A stretch of DNA of 64,000 nucleotides. Origin: Mycobacterium terramassiliense (GTDB lineage Bacteria > Actinomycetota > Actinomycetes > Mycobacteriales > Mycobacteriaceae). The notes below the pieces were generated by a model that saw only the letters and a list, made by a program, of their open reading frames with translations, had not been told where the DNA came from and did not search any database. Position 1 is the first letter of the stretch. Each line of letters begins with the position of its first letter. Location: assembly GCF_900157385.1 (NCBI RefSeq), contig NZ_LT717699.1:354524-418523 (forward strand), given 5' to 3'. The translations under genes and the position numbers were made by a program. Positions 41,348-49,651 of the stretch are shown here, in pieces.

Positions 41348-41382
41348 GAGTCATTAGCCCCCAGGTGCGGGTCTTAGGTCAC
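41348..41382. promoter_or_regulatory. Two candidate DosR boxes upstream of Rv2629-like operon
   Basis: GAGTCATTAGCCCC (41348-41361, 10/14) and GGGTCTTAGGTCAC (41369-41382, 11/14) fit the DosR core GGGACTWWAGTCCC. They are spaced 21 bases apart, two helical turns, a usual layout for paired DosR dimers. They lie 67-101 bases before the Rv2629-like start. Confidence 0.4.
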
Positions 41383-41440
41383 CGAGGCGGCGCGATCGGC
41401 CCGGGCGGAAAAGCGCTCCGCTGCGGCGGCACACGGTTTC

Positions 41441-43291
41441 TCAGCGCGGCGAACGGTCATAGAGAGCGTCGAGGCATTCCGCGAACTTCTCGATGACCAC
41501 CTTGCGGCGCAGTTTCATGCTCGGCGTGAGATCACCGGATTCGACGGTGAGTTCGCGGTCGAGGATCGCGAATCTCTTGATCTGCTCCCAGCGATTCAGT
41601 TCCAGGTTCAGCGCGTCGACGTATCCGGCGATCAGTTCCGCTGTCTTCTCGTCGCGGGCGATCTCGGCGAACGACTTGTCCGCCAGGCCGTTCTTGGCGG
41701 CCCACTCGGCGATCGCCTCGCCGTCGAGGCTGACCAGCGCCACGCAATACGGCTTTCCCTCGCCGTAGACCAGGAGCTCGCTGGCATACGGGCACAGCCC
41801 CTTGAATTTCGCGTCGATCGCCGACGGCGCCACGTACTTGCCTTGCGAGGTCTTGAACATGTCCTTCTTGCGGTCGGTGATCCGCAGGAAGCCGTCGTCG
41901 TCGATCTCGCCGATGTCGCCGGTGTGAAACCAACCATCCCCGTCGAGCGCCTCGGCGGTGGCGTCGGGGAGTTCGTGATACGAGGTCATCAAACCCGGTC
42001 CCCGGAGCAGGATTTCGCCGTCGTCGGCGATGCGGGCTTCGGTGGCCGGGAATGGCCACCCGACCGTCCCGAACCGGTAGGCGTTGGGGCGGTTGATGAA
42101 TGACGCGGCCGCGGTTTCGGTCAGCCCATAGCCCTCCAGCACCACGATGCCGACGGCGTCGAACCACTGCGCGACGTCACGGTCCAGGGCGGCGGCCGCG
42201 GAGACGAAGAACCGCAATCGACCACCGAACCGCTCGCGGATCGTGGCGAACACCGCCCGGTCTGCCAGTTTGTAGGCCAGCGAGGAAAACACCGACGGCT
42301 CCTTGCCGGCTTGCCGGGTTTCGGACACCTTCAGGCCCAGCCTGATCGCCCAGTCGAACATCAACTTGGTGAGCCTGCCCCGCTCGGCGACCATGCTCTC
42401 GATGTGGGCGTGCGCCTTCTCGAAGATGCGCGGCGCCGCGCCCATGATGGTGGGGCGCAAGGTCGCCAGGTTGTCGACGATCCTCTCGACGCGCCCGTCG
42501 ATCGCCGTCGGGAAGCCGACCTGCAGCGGCAGTGCCAGCATCACCTTGCCGAAGGCATGCGCCAGGGGCAGCCACAAGAAGTTCAGGTCGTCGGGGCCCA
42601 GGATGCCCAGCGCGTCGATGGCGGCCGCGGTGTAGGTCCAGGCGCCGTGGGTGAGCCGCACACCCTTCGGCCGCCCGGTGGTGCCCGAGGTGTAGATGAG
42701 GCTGGCGAGCTGGTCCGGACCGATGGTCGCGACGCGGTCGTTGATCACGGTGGGGGAGTCGGCCAGCAGCTGCTTGCCCATCTGCTCCAGCTCGGCGAGG
42801 GTCATCACCCAGTCGCCGTCCCCGTTGCCGTCGATGATCACCACCTTGCTGACCTCGGGCAGCTCGGCGCGGTGTTGCAGCAATTTGTCGACCTGGGTTT
42901 GGTTTTCGGCGACGACCACCCGGCTTCCGGAATTGGCGACGATGTACGCGACGTCGCCCGCGTTGGTCGTCGGATACACGGTGGTGGTCGCCGCGCCCGC
43001 GCACATCACCGCGAAATCGACGAGCACCCACTCGTAGCGCGTCGCGGACGCCAGCGCCACCCGGTCCTCCGGGGCGATGCCGAGCGCGATCAGCCCGCCG
43101 GCGATGTTGTGGACGCGTTCGCCGACCTGCTGCCAGGTCACGCTCTCCCAGGTGTGGTCCTGCGGATACCGAAACGCCTCCGCGTCCGGCGTCGCGGCGA
43201 CGCGGTCGAGGAACAGATGCGCCACCGACGGCGCGCGCTTCTCGATCTTGGTGAAGTCGGGCCTCTCCATCGAGGCAGGTGGTGTGTTCAT
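41441..43291 (-). CDS. Long-chain acyl-CoA synthetase, FadD15-like
   Basis: The 616-residue ligase has YTSGTTGRPKGVRLTHG near 203-219, YGLTETAAASF near 388, DRKKDMFKTSQGKYVAPSAID near 473-493 and a C-terminal LTPSMKLRRKVV with the catalytic lysine. The gate region and 600-residue length fit the long-chain FACL group, where M. tuberculosis FadD15 is the nearest I know. It activates long fatty acids, likely feeding storage lipid made by the acyltransferase at 47174. It is divergent from the small gene at 43379's region and about 540 bases from the lysine acetyltransferase gene; such acetyltransferases are known to modify FadD enzymes at this lysine. Confidence 0.9.
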   Translation of the reverse strand: MNTPPASMERPDFTKIEKRAPSVAHLFLDRVAATPDAEAFRYPQDHTWESVTWQQVGERVHNIAGGLIALGIAPEDRVALASATRYEWVLVDFAVMCAGAATTTVYPTTNAGDVAYIVANSGSRVVVAENQTQVDKLLQHRAELPEVSKVVIIDGNGDGDWVMTLAELEQMGKQLLADSPTVINDRVATIGPDQLASLIYTSGTTGRPKGVRLTHGAWTYTAAAIDALGILGPDDLNFLWLPLAHAFGKVMLALPLQVGFPTAIDGRVERIVDNLATLRPTIMGAAPRIFEKAHAHIESMVAERGRLTKLMFDWAIRLGLKVSETRQAGKEPSVFSSLAYKLADRAVFATIRERFGGRLRFFVSAAAALDRDVAQWFDAVGIVVLEGYGLTETAAASFINRPNAYRFGTVGWPFPATEARIADDGEILLRGPGLMTSYHELPDATAEALDGDGWFHTGDIGEIDDDGFLRITDRKKDMFKTSQGKYVAPSAIDAKFKGLCPYASELLVYGEGKPYCVALVSLDGEAIAEWAAKNGLADKSFAEIARDEKTAELIAGYVDALNLELNRWEQIKRFAILDRELTVESGDLTPSMKLRRKVVIEKFAECLDALYDRSPR

Positions 43292-43335
43292 GGTCTCAAC
43301 CCTCGATCCTGCTGTCGCCTCGCGCGTCGGGGATA

Positions 43336-43349
43336 GTGTCCAAAGTCCT
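43336..43349. promoter_or_regulatory. Candidate DosR box
   Basis: GTGTCCAAAGTCCT matches 10 of 14 DosR core positions and lies 45 bases before the FadD15-like start. Its CCAAAGTCCTT phrase recurs at 48900-48911 before another island gene. Confidence 0.35.
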
Positions 43350-43378
43350 TCGGGCCGGAGAACTCGTGGTCCGCGTCC

Positions 43379-43636
43379 TCAGGCGGCAAGCGCCACCCGA
43401 ACGGACAAGCGCTCACCGATGGCATGCGCCCTTGCCCAGTCGCCGCCGCGCACCGCGCGCTCGAGGTCGTCCACCAATGGGCTGTGGGCGCCCAGGTCGG
43501 CCAGCCACGCGGAGACGGTGGCCGGGATCTCGTGCGCCGCCACCCGGGTGGTGTGCCCGTCGTGCAGGCAATCGGTCAACTGGTAAATCGTCGGCTTGCG
43601 CTGTGGCCAATGAGGCCGCCATGTCGCTGAGTACAT
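43379..43636 (-). CDS. Small conserved hypothetical protein
   Basis: The 85-residue product starts at an ATG with GGGAGACG five bases upstream. It has a basic aromatic N-terminus (MYSATWRPHWPQ), HDGHTTRVAAHEI in the middle and a helical second half. The histidine spacing could bind a ligand, but no known motif is complete. It lies between the FadD15-like and lysine acetyltransferase genes inside the dormancy island. I do not recognise it. The good ribosome binding site and its spacing favour a real gene. Confidence 0.55.
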   Translation of the reverse strand: MYSATWRPHWPQRKPTIYQLTDCLHDGHTTRVAAHEIPATVSAWLADLGAHSPLVDDLERAVRGGDWARAHAIGERLSVRVALAA

Positions 43637-43761
43637 TTTCGTCTCCCGGTTAGCCGTATCGCTTTATCCGACCACCGGCCCGGGCCGCGCCATAGAGGCG
43701 AAGAGCACGGCTACGGCGTTGCTTTGGTCTCGCCCTCGACCCGCCGAAGTCCCGCCCGACA

Positions 43762-43775
43762 GGGCCCTTTGTCAC
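43762..43775. promoter_or_regulatory. Candidate DosR box
   Basis: GGGCCCTTTGTCAC (10/14 of the DosR core) lies 60 bases before the cAMP-linked acetyltransferase start. Weak on its own. Confidence 0.28.
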
Positions 43776-43834
43776 TACGCCTCCCCGCGAATTGCCCCGG
43801 CGATGGCGGCGCGTTTCGCGTACCGTACAGCGGG

Positions 43835-44818
43835 GTGACGACGGTGAGCATCGCGGAGTTGTCGGCGCTGGATGTGTTCGCCGATATCCCGGCGCAGGAT
43901 CTCGCGGCGTTGGCCGCCCACCTGCATCCGCTGCACGCGGCCGCCGGCGAGGCCCTGATGCGTCAAGGGGAGAAAGCGTCTTCGTTCTCGATCATCACCT
44001 CGGGCCGCGTGGAGATCAGGCACGTCGGCCCGGACGGCCAGGTGGTGGTCACCGAGCTGGCGCCGGGGACCATCGTCGGCGAAATCGCTTTGCTGCGGCG
44101 CAAAACCAGAACGGCGACGGTGACCGCGAAGGACGACGTGCGGGGTTACGTCGGGTACGACAGCGCCTTCGAGCTCATGCTGGGCATGCCCGTCGTCGCG
44201 GACCGGATGGTACGCACGGCGAGGCAGCGGCTGATCGCCTACATCGAGCCGATCCCGGTGAAGGCCAAAGACGGTGCCGAGTTCCTGCTGCGCCCGGTCC
44301 TACCGGGTGATGCCGAGCGGTTCAAGAGCGGCGGCTCGTTCTCGCGCGAGACGCTGTACCGACGCTACCAAGGCGGCACTCCCAACGCGGCGGGGTTGGC
44401 CTACCTGTTCGAGGTCGATTACCTCGACCATTTCGTCTGGGTCGTCACGGCCTGCGCGGACGGGCCGGCCGTCGCCGACGCCCGCTTCATCCGCGATGTA
44501 GACGACCCGCGTTCGGCGGAGGTTGCCCTCACCGTCGCGGATGCGTATCAGAACCGCGGGATCGGGACGCTGCTGCTCGGCGCGCTGGCGGTGGCCGCGC
44601 GCGTCGACGGCATCGAGCGCTTTCATGCCCAAGTGCTGGCCGACAACCCGGCCGCGCGCGTGCTGGGGGACAGGGTCGACGCGCGCTGGGAGTCCGGGGA
44701 ACCCGGGGTGATCACCACGACCGGGGAAATCCCGAACCCCGCTAAATTGCCCCTCGATCGCAAGACCCGCTCGCAAATCCAGCGCGTGGCCCGCCAGGTG
44801 ATCCATGCGTTCGACTGA
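43835..44818 (+). CDS. pat: cAMP-dependent protein lysine acetyltransferase (Rv0998/KATmt type)
   Basis: The 327-residue protein joins a cyclic-nucleotide-binding domain (about 10-130: GEALMRQGEKASSFSIITSGRVE, then GEIALLRRKTRTATV as the phosphate cassette) to a GNAT domain (about 150-320: VWVVTACADG, VADAYQNRGIGTLLLGAL). This layout is that of M. tuberculosis Rv0998 (MtPat/KATmt, 333 aa), in which cAMP releases the acetyltransferase to modify lysines of acyl-CoA synthetases. Start GTG at 43835, with a GTG at 43844 as alternative. Its placement next to a FadD gene in a dormancy island is notable, as the M. tuberculosis gene lies elsewhere. Confidence 0.9.
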   Translation: MTTVSIAELSALDVFADIPAQDLAALAAHLHPLHAAAGEALMRQGEKASSFSIITSGRVEIRHVGPDGQVVVTELAPGTIVGEIALLRRKTRTATVTAKDDVRGYVGYDSAFELMLGMPVVADRMVRTARQRLIAYIEPIPVKAKDGAEFLLRPVLPGDAERFKSGGSFSRETLYRRYQGGTPNAAGLAYLFEVDYLDHFVWVVTACADGPAVADARFIRDVDDPRSAEVALTVADAYQNRGIGTLLLGALAVAARVDGIERFHAQVLADNPAARVLGDRVDARWESGEPGVITTTGEIPNPAKLPLDRKTRSQIQRVARQVIHAFD

Positions 44819-44840
44819 CGCGACTGTCAGTGGCCCCGAA

Positions 44841-44854
44841 GTGACTTACGCCCC
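44841..44854. promoter_or_regulatory. Candidate DosR box
   Basis: GTGACTTACGCCCC matches 11 of 14 DosR core positions and lies 50 bases before the flavodoxin-like gene. Confidence 0.38.
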
Positions 44855-44904
44855 GCCCCCTCGTGCCTTTGCGCCCTTATCGGACGTCGCGGCGCGCGCC
44901 CAGC

Positions 44905-45396
44905 ATGGACCCCATGAAGTCGCTCATCGTCTGCGTTTCCACATCGCACGGCAACACCCGCCGGGTGGCCGAACGGATGGCCGAGGTGCTGGGCGCCGAG
45001 GTCGTCGAACCCGAGTCGGTCGACCCCGAAGCGCTCCGCCAGTACGACCTCGTCGGCTTCGGATCCGGCATCTACTACATGGCGGTGGACGACAGGCTAC
45101 GGAAGTTGATACGCCGCCTCCCGGACGTCGCCGACATTCGGGCGTTTACCTTCTTCACCAGCGGCGCCCGGGGAATTCCGCTGCTGAACTACCACAAACC
45201 GGTTCGAAAGCGCCTGGAAGCCAAGGGGTTTGAGGTGATCGGTTCGTTTTCTTGCCGGGGCTTCGACACGGTCGGGCCGTTCGGGTTCATCGGCGGGATC
45301 AATAGGGGACGGCCCAACGACCACGACCTCGATCGGGCCGCGGCCTTCGCGGCCCACATGCGCAAACGCGTCGGAGGGTCGGCGGCCGCTTCATGA
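44905..45396 (+). CDS. Flavodoxin-like protein
   Basis: The 163-residue protein has the flavodoxin phosphate loop near its start, CVSTSHGNTRRVAERM (about 10-25), a DLVGFGSGIYYMAVDDRL region near 52-69 and FTFFTSGARGIPLL near 86-99, which would hold FMN. Long-chain flavodoxin loops are absent, so this is the short type, like menaquinone-linked HemG-like flavodoxins. It may carry electrons under low oxygen. Starts at 44905 or 44914 are both possible. Confidence 0.8.
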   Translation: MDPMKSLIVCVSTSHGNTRRVAERMAEVLGAEVVEPESVDPEALRQYDLVGFGSGIYYMAVDDRLRKLIRRLPDVADIRAFTFFTSGARGIPLLNYHKPVRKRLEAKGFEVIGSFSCRGFDTVGPFGFIGGINRGRPNDHDLDRAAAFAAHMRKRVGGSAAAS

Positions 45397-45422
45397 CGGC
45401 AGACGGCCGGGTGGCGGCCGGT

Positions 45423-45689
45423 TCACTCGCTGTGCTTGCCGACCGCCTGGCCGGCGCTGTGCACGACGCTGCGGAACAACTCGATGCGCGCGGCGCCCAG
45501 CTCCTCGGCCAGGTCCAGGGCGGCGTCGACCACGGTCTTGCGTCGCGACTGCTCGGGGAGCACGGGACTGATCTGATCGACGAACTTGCGGACGGCCTCG
45601 ATGGCCTGCTTGCGGCCGCTCTCGACGGATTCGAGCACGTCTTCGGAAAGCTCGGCCCAGCGCGGCTCGGATTTTTCCGGTGATGTCAT
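45423..45689 (-). CDS. Small helical conserved protein
   Basis: The 88-residue product is almost all helix, with heptad-like hydrophobic spacing: RWAELSEDVLESVESGRKQAIEAVRKFVDQI near 10-40 and AALDLAEELGAARIELFRSVVHSAG near 56-80. It could be a coiled-coil stress protein or an interaction partner; no family is recognised. The ATG at 45689 is preceded by two tandem copies of an AAGGAG-containing 11-mer. It is convergent with the flavodoxin gene and shares a DosR-like site with the divergent Rv2627c-like gene. Confidence 0.65.
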   Translation of the reverse strand: MTSPEKSEPRWAELSEDVLESVESGRKQAIEAVRKFVDQISPVLPEQSRRKTVVDAALDLAEELGAARIELFRSVVHSAGQAVGKHSE

Positions 45690-45690
45690 T

Positions 45691-45712
45691 GTCAACTCCT
45701 TGTCAACTCCTT
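45691..45712 (-). repeat. Tandem 11-bp repeat duplicating the ribosome binding site
   Basis: GTCAACTCCTT occurs twice in a row (45691-45701, 45702-45712). On the coding strand each copy gives AAGGAGTTGAC, so two Shine-Dalgarno sequences lie 6 and 17 bases before the ATG at 45689. Confidence 0.7.
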
Positions 45713-45775
45713 GTTCGGGTCTTCGGCCTTGCGCCGACGGCCCCTGACGCTACGACTCGCGGGCCCTCGCCACGA

Positions 45776-45789
45776 GTGCCTAAAGTCCC
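45776..45789. promoter_or_regulatory. Candidate DosR box (best match in window)
   Basis: GTGCCTAAAGTCCC matches 12 of 14 positions of the DosR core. It lies between the divergent small helical protein (87 bases) and the Rv2627c-like gene (125 bases) and could serve both. Confidence 0.45.
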
Positions 45790-45913
45790 GCGCATGGGAT
45801 CATTTCGTCCGAACCGCCTCGATGATCCGCGCCTGCCGGTCAAGGACTTTCGTGGCTTTCAGCGGGTCATAGGTCCCTAACGCACCGAATCGGCGGGGTG
45901 TTAGCGTGCGGCC

Positions 45914-47164
45914 ATGGCCACACCCGACAGCCACGACCGCGGGGGACCGGGCGCTCCCCACTGGAGCGCGCCGGCCGTCGGCGGTTTGGGCAAGGCCGTC
46001 GAGCCGTTCACCAGCACCGGCCGCTACGTCGCGCAGTCGTGGCGCGACTATCTCGACAAGGCGCCCGGCGAACTCCCCATCGCGCGGCCGACCCTCGCCC
46101 TGGCCGCGCAGGCCTTCCGCGACGAGATCGTCCTGATGGGCCTCAAGGCGCGCCGCCCGGTCAGCCGGCCCGAGGCGTTCGAGCGCATCACCCGCGAGGT
46201 GGCCGCGGGGCTGGAGTTCTATGGCAAGAGGGGATGGCTCGAGCACCCGAAGCGATTCTTCGGCGCCCCGCCGCCGCTTACCGACGTCACGGTCCGAAAG
46301 GTCAAGGGGCGCACCCGCTCGCTGTATCGCCTCTCCTTCGACAGCGGGTATCTGCCGCGGCCGGGCGAGCCGGGCGCACAGCGGTGGATGGGCTACACCG
46401 CGAACGACCGCGAATACGCCCTGGTGCTCCGCCACCCGGAACCGCGGCCCTGGTTGGTGTGTGTGCACGGCACGGAAATGGGACGCGCCGCCATGGACCT
46501 CGCCCTGTTTCGCTCCTGGAAGCTGCACGACGAGCTCGGGCTGAACGTCGTGATGCCGGTCCTGCCGATGCACGGCCCCCGGGCCCGCGGCCTGCCCAAA
46601 AGCGCGGTGTTTCCGGGCGAGGACATCCTCGACGACGTGCACGCGACGGGCCAGGCGGTGTGGGATATCCGGCGGCTGTTGTCCTGGATCCGGGTGCAGG
46701 AGCCCGATTCGCTGATCGGGTTGAACAGCCTTTCCCTCGGCGGCTACATCGCGGCGCTGGTCGCCAGCCTCGAAAAGGGCCTCACCTGCGCGATCCTCGG
46801 CGTTCCGGTGGCCGACCTGGTGCAGCTGCTGGGCCGCCATTCCGGTCTGGCCGAGGACGACCCCCGCCGGCGCACGATGGAATTGGCCGAACCCATCGGC
46901 CGGATGACGTCGCCGCTGTCGCTGACCCCGCTCGTGCCGTTGGCAGGCCGGTTCATCTATGCCGGCGTCGCCGACCAGGTCGTGCACCCGCGGGAGCAGG
47001 TGGTGCGCCTCTGGGAGCACTGGGGTAAACCCGAAATCGTCTGGTACCCCGGCGGTCACACCGGATTCTTCCGGTCGCGGCCGGTGCAGAAATTCGTGTG
47101 GGACGCGGTGCGGCAGTCGGGGCTCCTCGACGCCACTTCGGCGCGGCGCGACCGACCCGCATAG
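45914..47164 (+). CDS. Alpha/beta hydrolase-fold protein, Rv2627c-like
   Basis: The 416-residue protein matches the length of M. tuberculosis Rv2627c (413). It has a helical N-terminal third (about 20-110) and an alpha/beta core: LVCVHGTEMGRAAMDLALFRS near 176-196, the elbow-like NSLSLGGYIAAL near 274-285 and a final GHTGFF near 386. The central serine is in S-L-S-L-G rather than G-x-S-x-G, so catalysis may be altered. The family is DosR-regulated in M. tuberculosis; function unknown. The DGAT gene follows ten bases later. Confidence 0.82.
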   Translation: MATPDSHDRGGPGAPHWSAPAVGGLGKAVEPFTSTGRYVAQSWRDYLDKAPGELPIARPTLALAAQAFRDEIVLMGLKARRPVSRPEAFERITREVAAGLEFYGKRGWLEHPKRFFGAPPPLTDVTVRKVKGRTRSLYRLSFDSGYLPRPGEPGAQRWMGYTANDREYALVLRHPEPRPWLVCVHGTEMGRAAMDLALFRSWKLHDELGLNVVMPVLPMHGPRARGLPKSAVFPGEDILDDVHATGQAVWDIRRLLSWIRVQEPDSLIGLNSLSLGGYIAALVASLEKGLTCAILGVPVADLVQLLGRHSGLAEDDPRRRTMELAEPIGRMTSPLSLTPLVPLAGRFIYAGVADQVVHPREQVVRLWEHWGKPEIVWYPGGHTGFFRSRPVQKFVWDAVRQSGLLDATSARRDRPA

Positions 47165-47173
47165 GCGCAAGAA

Positions 47174-48580
47174 ATGGATCCGCTGGACCCGCTGGACGTG
47201 GCGATGATGGCCGGGGAGTTGGTGGCCAGCCCGATGCACGTCGGCGCCGTGCTGATCCTGTCGCCGCCGCAGGACGCCGGCCCGGACTACGTCGACGCCC
47301 TGTACCGCGACGCGCTCGCCGGCAACGATCCGGTCGATCCCAGGCTGTGCCGGCATCCGCACCGCGGCGTGGACACCGGCGGCGTGTGGGTCTGGCGTCA
47401 CGTGGATCACCTTGACCTGAGCCGACATTGCCGGCGCAGGACCGTGTCCGGGGACCGCAACGAGTTCTGGCGGCTCATCGGCGAGCTGGACGCCGAGCGG
47501 CTCGATCGGTCCCGGCCGATGTGGATGTCGTACCTGATCGACGGCCTCGACGGCGGCCGGTTCGCTTTCTACATCAAGGTGCACCACACCGTCGTCGACG
47601 GCGTGGCCGGTTTTCAGATGATCGCCGACGCCCTGAGCACCGATCCCGGGCACCGGTCGATGCCGCCCTTCTACGCCGACCGCCGTCGCGAGTCCCCGCC
47701 GTCGGCGGCGAACGGGCTGGTGTCTCGCCTTGTGGCGCCGCTGCGTTCGCTGGTCGGCACGGCGGCGTCGAGCGTCGGGCTGATCGGGCGCACCGTCACC
47801 GGCGAGATATCCACCGTCATCGACAGGCTGGTCGGGCACACGACGGTGTTGCCCTTCGAGGCTCCCTACACGCGGTTCAACGGCCGCCTGGGGCCCGAGC
47901 GCGCCGTCGCGGCCGGCAGCTGGGCGAAGGATCGCATCCTGGCGATGCAGCGGGCCACGGGTGTCAGCGGCAATGACGTGGTGACCGCGATGGTGGCCGG
48001 CGCGGTGCGCCGCTGGCTGATTGCGCATGGCGAGCTGCCCAACCGGTCACTGGTGGCCATCTGCCCGATCACGGTGCGCGGTCGCGAGTACGACGCCGCA
48101 AATGACCGGCACGGCAACATGTTCGGTCTTTGGTTGTGTCCGTTGGGCACCGACGTGGATGACCCGGCCGCACGGCTGAACCTGATCCACCGGTCTATGT
48201 CGGAGGGAAAACGCTGGGTTGCCGAGCGCGGATCGGCGGCATCGCTGCTGACGAACGCGGCGAGCATCGCGGCGACGGTGATTGCTCCGCTCCTACCGTT
48301 CACGCCGAAGATCCGCACCGGATGCAATCTGCCCATCTCGCACGTGCCCGGTCCCGGTACCGAAATGTATTGGAACGGCGCCCATCTAGAGGAGATTTAT
48401 CCCGTGTCGACGGTCTTCGACGGGATGGCGCTCAACGTGACGACGTGTTCCTACGCCGACCGGATCGGCTTCGGCTATGTCGCCGGCGCCGAGCTGATGC
48501 CCGACATCGACACGCTGATCCCGCTCACCGAGGAGTGCCTGACCGAGCTCGAATCCGCCGTGGGTGTGCGCGGGTCCTAG
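47174..48580 (+). CDS. Wax ester synthase/diacylglycerol acyltransferase (WS/DGAT)
   Basis: The 468-residue protein has the acyltransferase motif HHTVVDG at about 136-142, the N-terminal PMHVGAVLIL near 20-29, a central NDVVTAMVAGAVRRWL and C-terminal NLPISHVPGP near 384-393, as in the Tgs/WS-DGAT family of mycobacteria. It should esterify diacylglycerol with acyl-CoA to triacylglycerol, the storage lipid of dormant cells. The paralogue is not obviously Tgs1. It is in an operon with the Rv2627c-like gene and overlaps the small gene at 48577 by four bases. Confidence 0.9.
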   Translation: MDPLDPLDVAMMAGELVASPMHVGAVLILSPPQDAGPDYVDALYRDALAGNDPVDPRLCRHPHRGVDTGGVWVWRHVDHLDLSRHCRRRTVSGDRNEFWRLIGELDAERLDRSRPMWMSYLIDGLDGGRFAFYIKVHHTVVDGVAGFQMIADALSTDPGHRSMPPFYADRRRESPPSAANGLVSRLVAPLRSLVGTAASSVGLIGRTVTGEISTVIDRLVGHTTVLPFEAPYTRFNGRLGPERAVAAGSWAKDRILAMQRATGVSGNDVVTAMVAGAVRRWLIAHGELPNRSLVAICPITVRGREYDAANDRHGNMFGLWLCPLGTDVDDPAARLNLIHRSMSEGKRWVAERGSAASLLTNAASIAATVIAPLLPFTPKIRTGCNLPISHVPGPGTEMYWNGAHLEEIYPVSTVFDGMALNVTTCSYADRIGFGYVAGAELMPDIDTLIPLTEECLTELESAVGVRGS

Positions 48581-48816
48581 GAGCGCGGCGCGGCGCTCAC
48601 GTTAGCCATGATGCGCTCCAGCACCATCATGGACAGATCCCCGTCGTCGGCGACTCGGGCCAGGCCCCGCCGCCGCAGGAACGTGTCCAGGCGCCGATCG
48701 GGCGACCAATCGGCATAAATGGGGCCGAGGTAGCGCGAGAGCAAAAATTCCCGCGCGAGGGCGTCTACGTCAGTATCGGTCAATAACAACGGTGGGTTTA
48801 GACCCATAACCGTCAT
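48577..48816 (-). CDS. Small conserved hypothetical protein
   Basis: The 79-residue product starts at an ATG with CAAAGGAG immediately upstream, a near-perfect ribosome binding site. It has a conserved-looking helical middle (DVDALAREFLLSRYLGPIYADWSPDRRLDTFLRRRGL, in pieces about 16-52) and no membrane segment. The pattern W-S-P-D-R-R-L-D-x-F-L may be a binding motif. I do not recognise the family. It is divergent from the SRPBCC-like gene, with a DosR-like box between the two. Confidence 0.6.
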   Translation of the reverse strand: MTVMGLNPPLLLTDTDVDALAREFLLSRYLGPIYADWSPDRRLDTFLRRRGLARVADDGDLSMMVLERIMANVSAAPRS

Positions 48817-48896
48817 GCTCCTTTGTTCAGCCGCAACCGCCGCAGCCAAGTTACGTCAGACGAGGTCATTATTCCGTCACGCGAACGTTGCGGATA

Positions 48897-48910
48897 GGGT
48901 CCAAAGTCCT
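48897..48910. promoter_or_regulatory. Candidate DosR box
   Basis: GGGTCCAAAGTCCT matches 11 of 14 DosR core positions. It is divergent-positioned: 80 bases before the 79-residue gene and 84 bases before the gene at 48994. Confidence 0.4.
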
Positions 48911-48993
48911 TGACAGCGCGCGGGGCACATTGGCCGAGGCGCAAGGACCATTGGCCCTGTCGGACGGTGCGGCAGCGCACCCAGACTTGGGTC

Positions 48994-49611
48994 ATGGCCA
49001 ACGCGATACGACCGATCACCCGGACGGCGGCGCTGATCGGGCTGCTTTATGCCGCGCGCCGGTACTACCGAAACTGGGGTGCGACCAAGGCGGAGTGCCG
49101 GATGGTGCTGCCCGGCGACCAGTTGGTGAGCGATCCGGCCATTCAGACAACCGAGGCGGTGTACATCGATGCGCCGGCGTCGGCGGTGTGGTCCGAGCTG
49201 TTGCAGGTGGCTCATCGGCGCCGCGAGGCGGATTCAGCACCGGAGGCGCAACAACTTGCCGTCGGGGATGTCGTTCGCCTGGCGCCCGACGACTGGATGG
49301 GTCTCGCCGACGGGGTGACGCTGAGCGTCGCCGAGATCGTCGGAGAAAAGTACGTCGTGCTCACCGCCGCGCTGGCGGATCGGCGTTGGAACGCGGTGTG
49401 GTCCTTCCACGTTCAGCCGCACTGGGAAGACCGGGTTCGGCTCCTCACCCGCGTCCGGATCGCCCTGCGCCACCCCGGCGAGGTATTCGCCATGGAAATG
49501 GTCAGGCCGGCGATCGCCCTGGGTACCCGGGCTTTACTGCTTCGCGTCAAGCATCGGGTCGAGCGGTCCCAGATCACGACGCCCGAACGGCCGGGCGTCG
49601 AAATCGGCTGA
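48994..49611 (+). CDS. SRPBCC-like protein with N-terminal hydrophobic segment
   Basis: The 205-residue protein has a short N-terminal hydrophobic helix ([15 protein letters not shown], about 10-24) that may anchor it, followed by a START/SRPBCC-type domain: [18 protein letters not shown] near 57-74 and [22 protein letters not shown] near 138-159. Such domains bind hydrophobic ligands. No catalytic residues are clear. The gene is separated from the next (site-2 protease) by 40 bases and may be in one transcript with it and the USP. Confidence 0.7.
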   Translation: MANAIRPITRTAALIGLLYAARRYYRNWGATKAECRMVLPGDQLVSDPAIQTTEAVYIDAPASAVWSELLQVAHRRREADSAPEAQQLAVGDVVRLAPDDWMGLADGVTLSVAEIVGEKYVVLTAALADRRWNAVWSFHVQPHWEDRVRLLTRVRIALRHPGEVFAMEMVRPAIALGTRALLLRVKHRVERSQITTPERPGVEIG

Positions 49612-49651
49612 AAGCAGCCCTTCTTCCGCCCATGATGTTGGAGGTCAGAAA

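Noticed and set aside
45793..45812. A second DosR-like site (GGGATC...GTCCGAA)
   Set aside because: The half-sites have the wrong spacing and the 20-base alignment with the consensus fails in the centre.
45800..48028. A 742-residue minus-strand frame opposite the Rv2627c-like and WS/DGAT genes
   Set aside because: Composition is rich in His, Arg, Gln and Asp with no domain; both opposite genes have clear family motifs.
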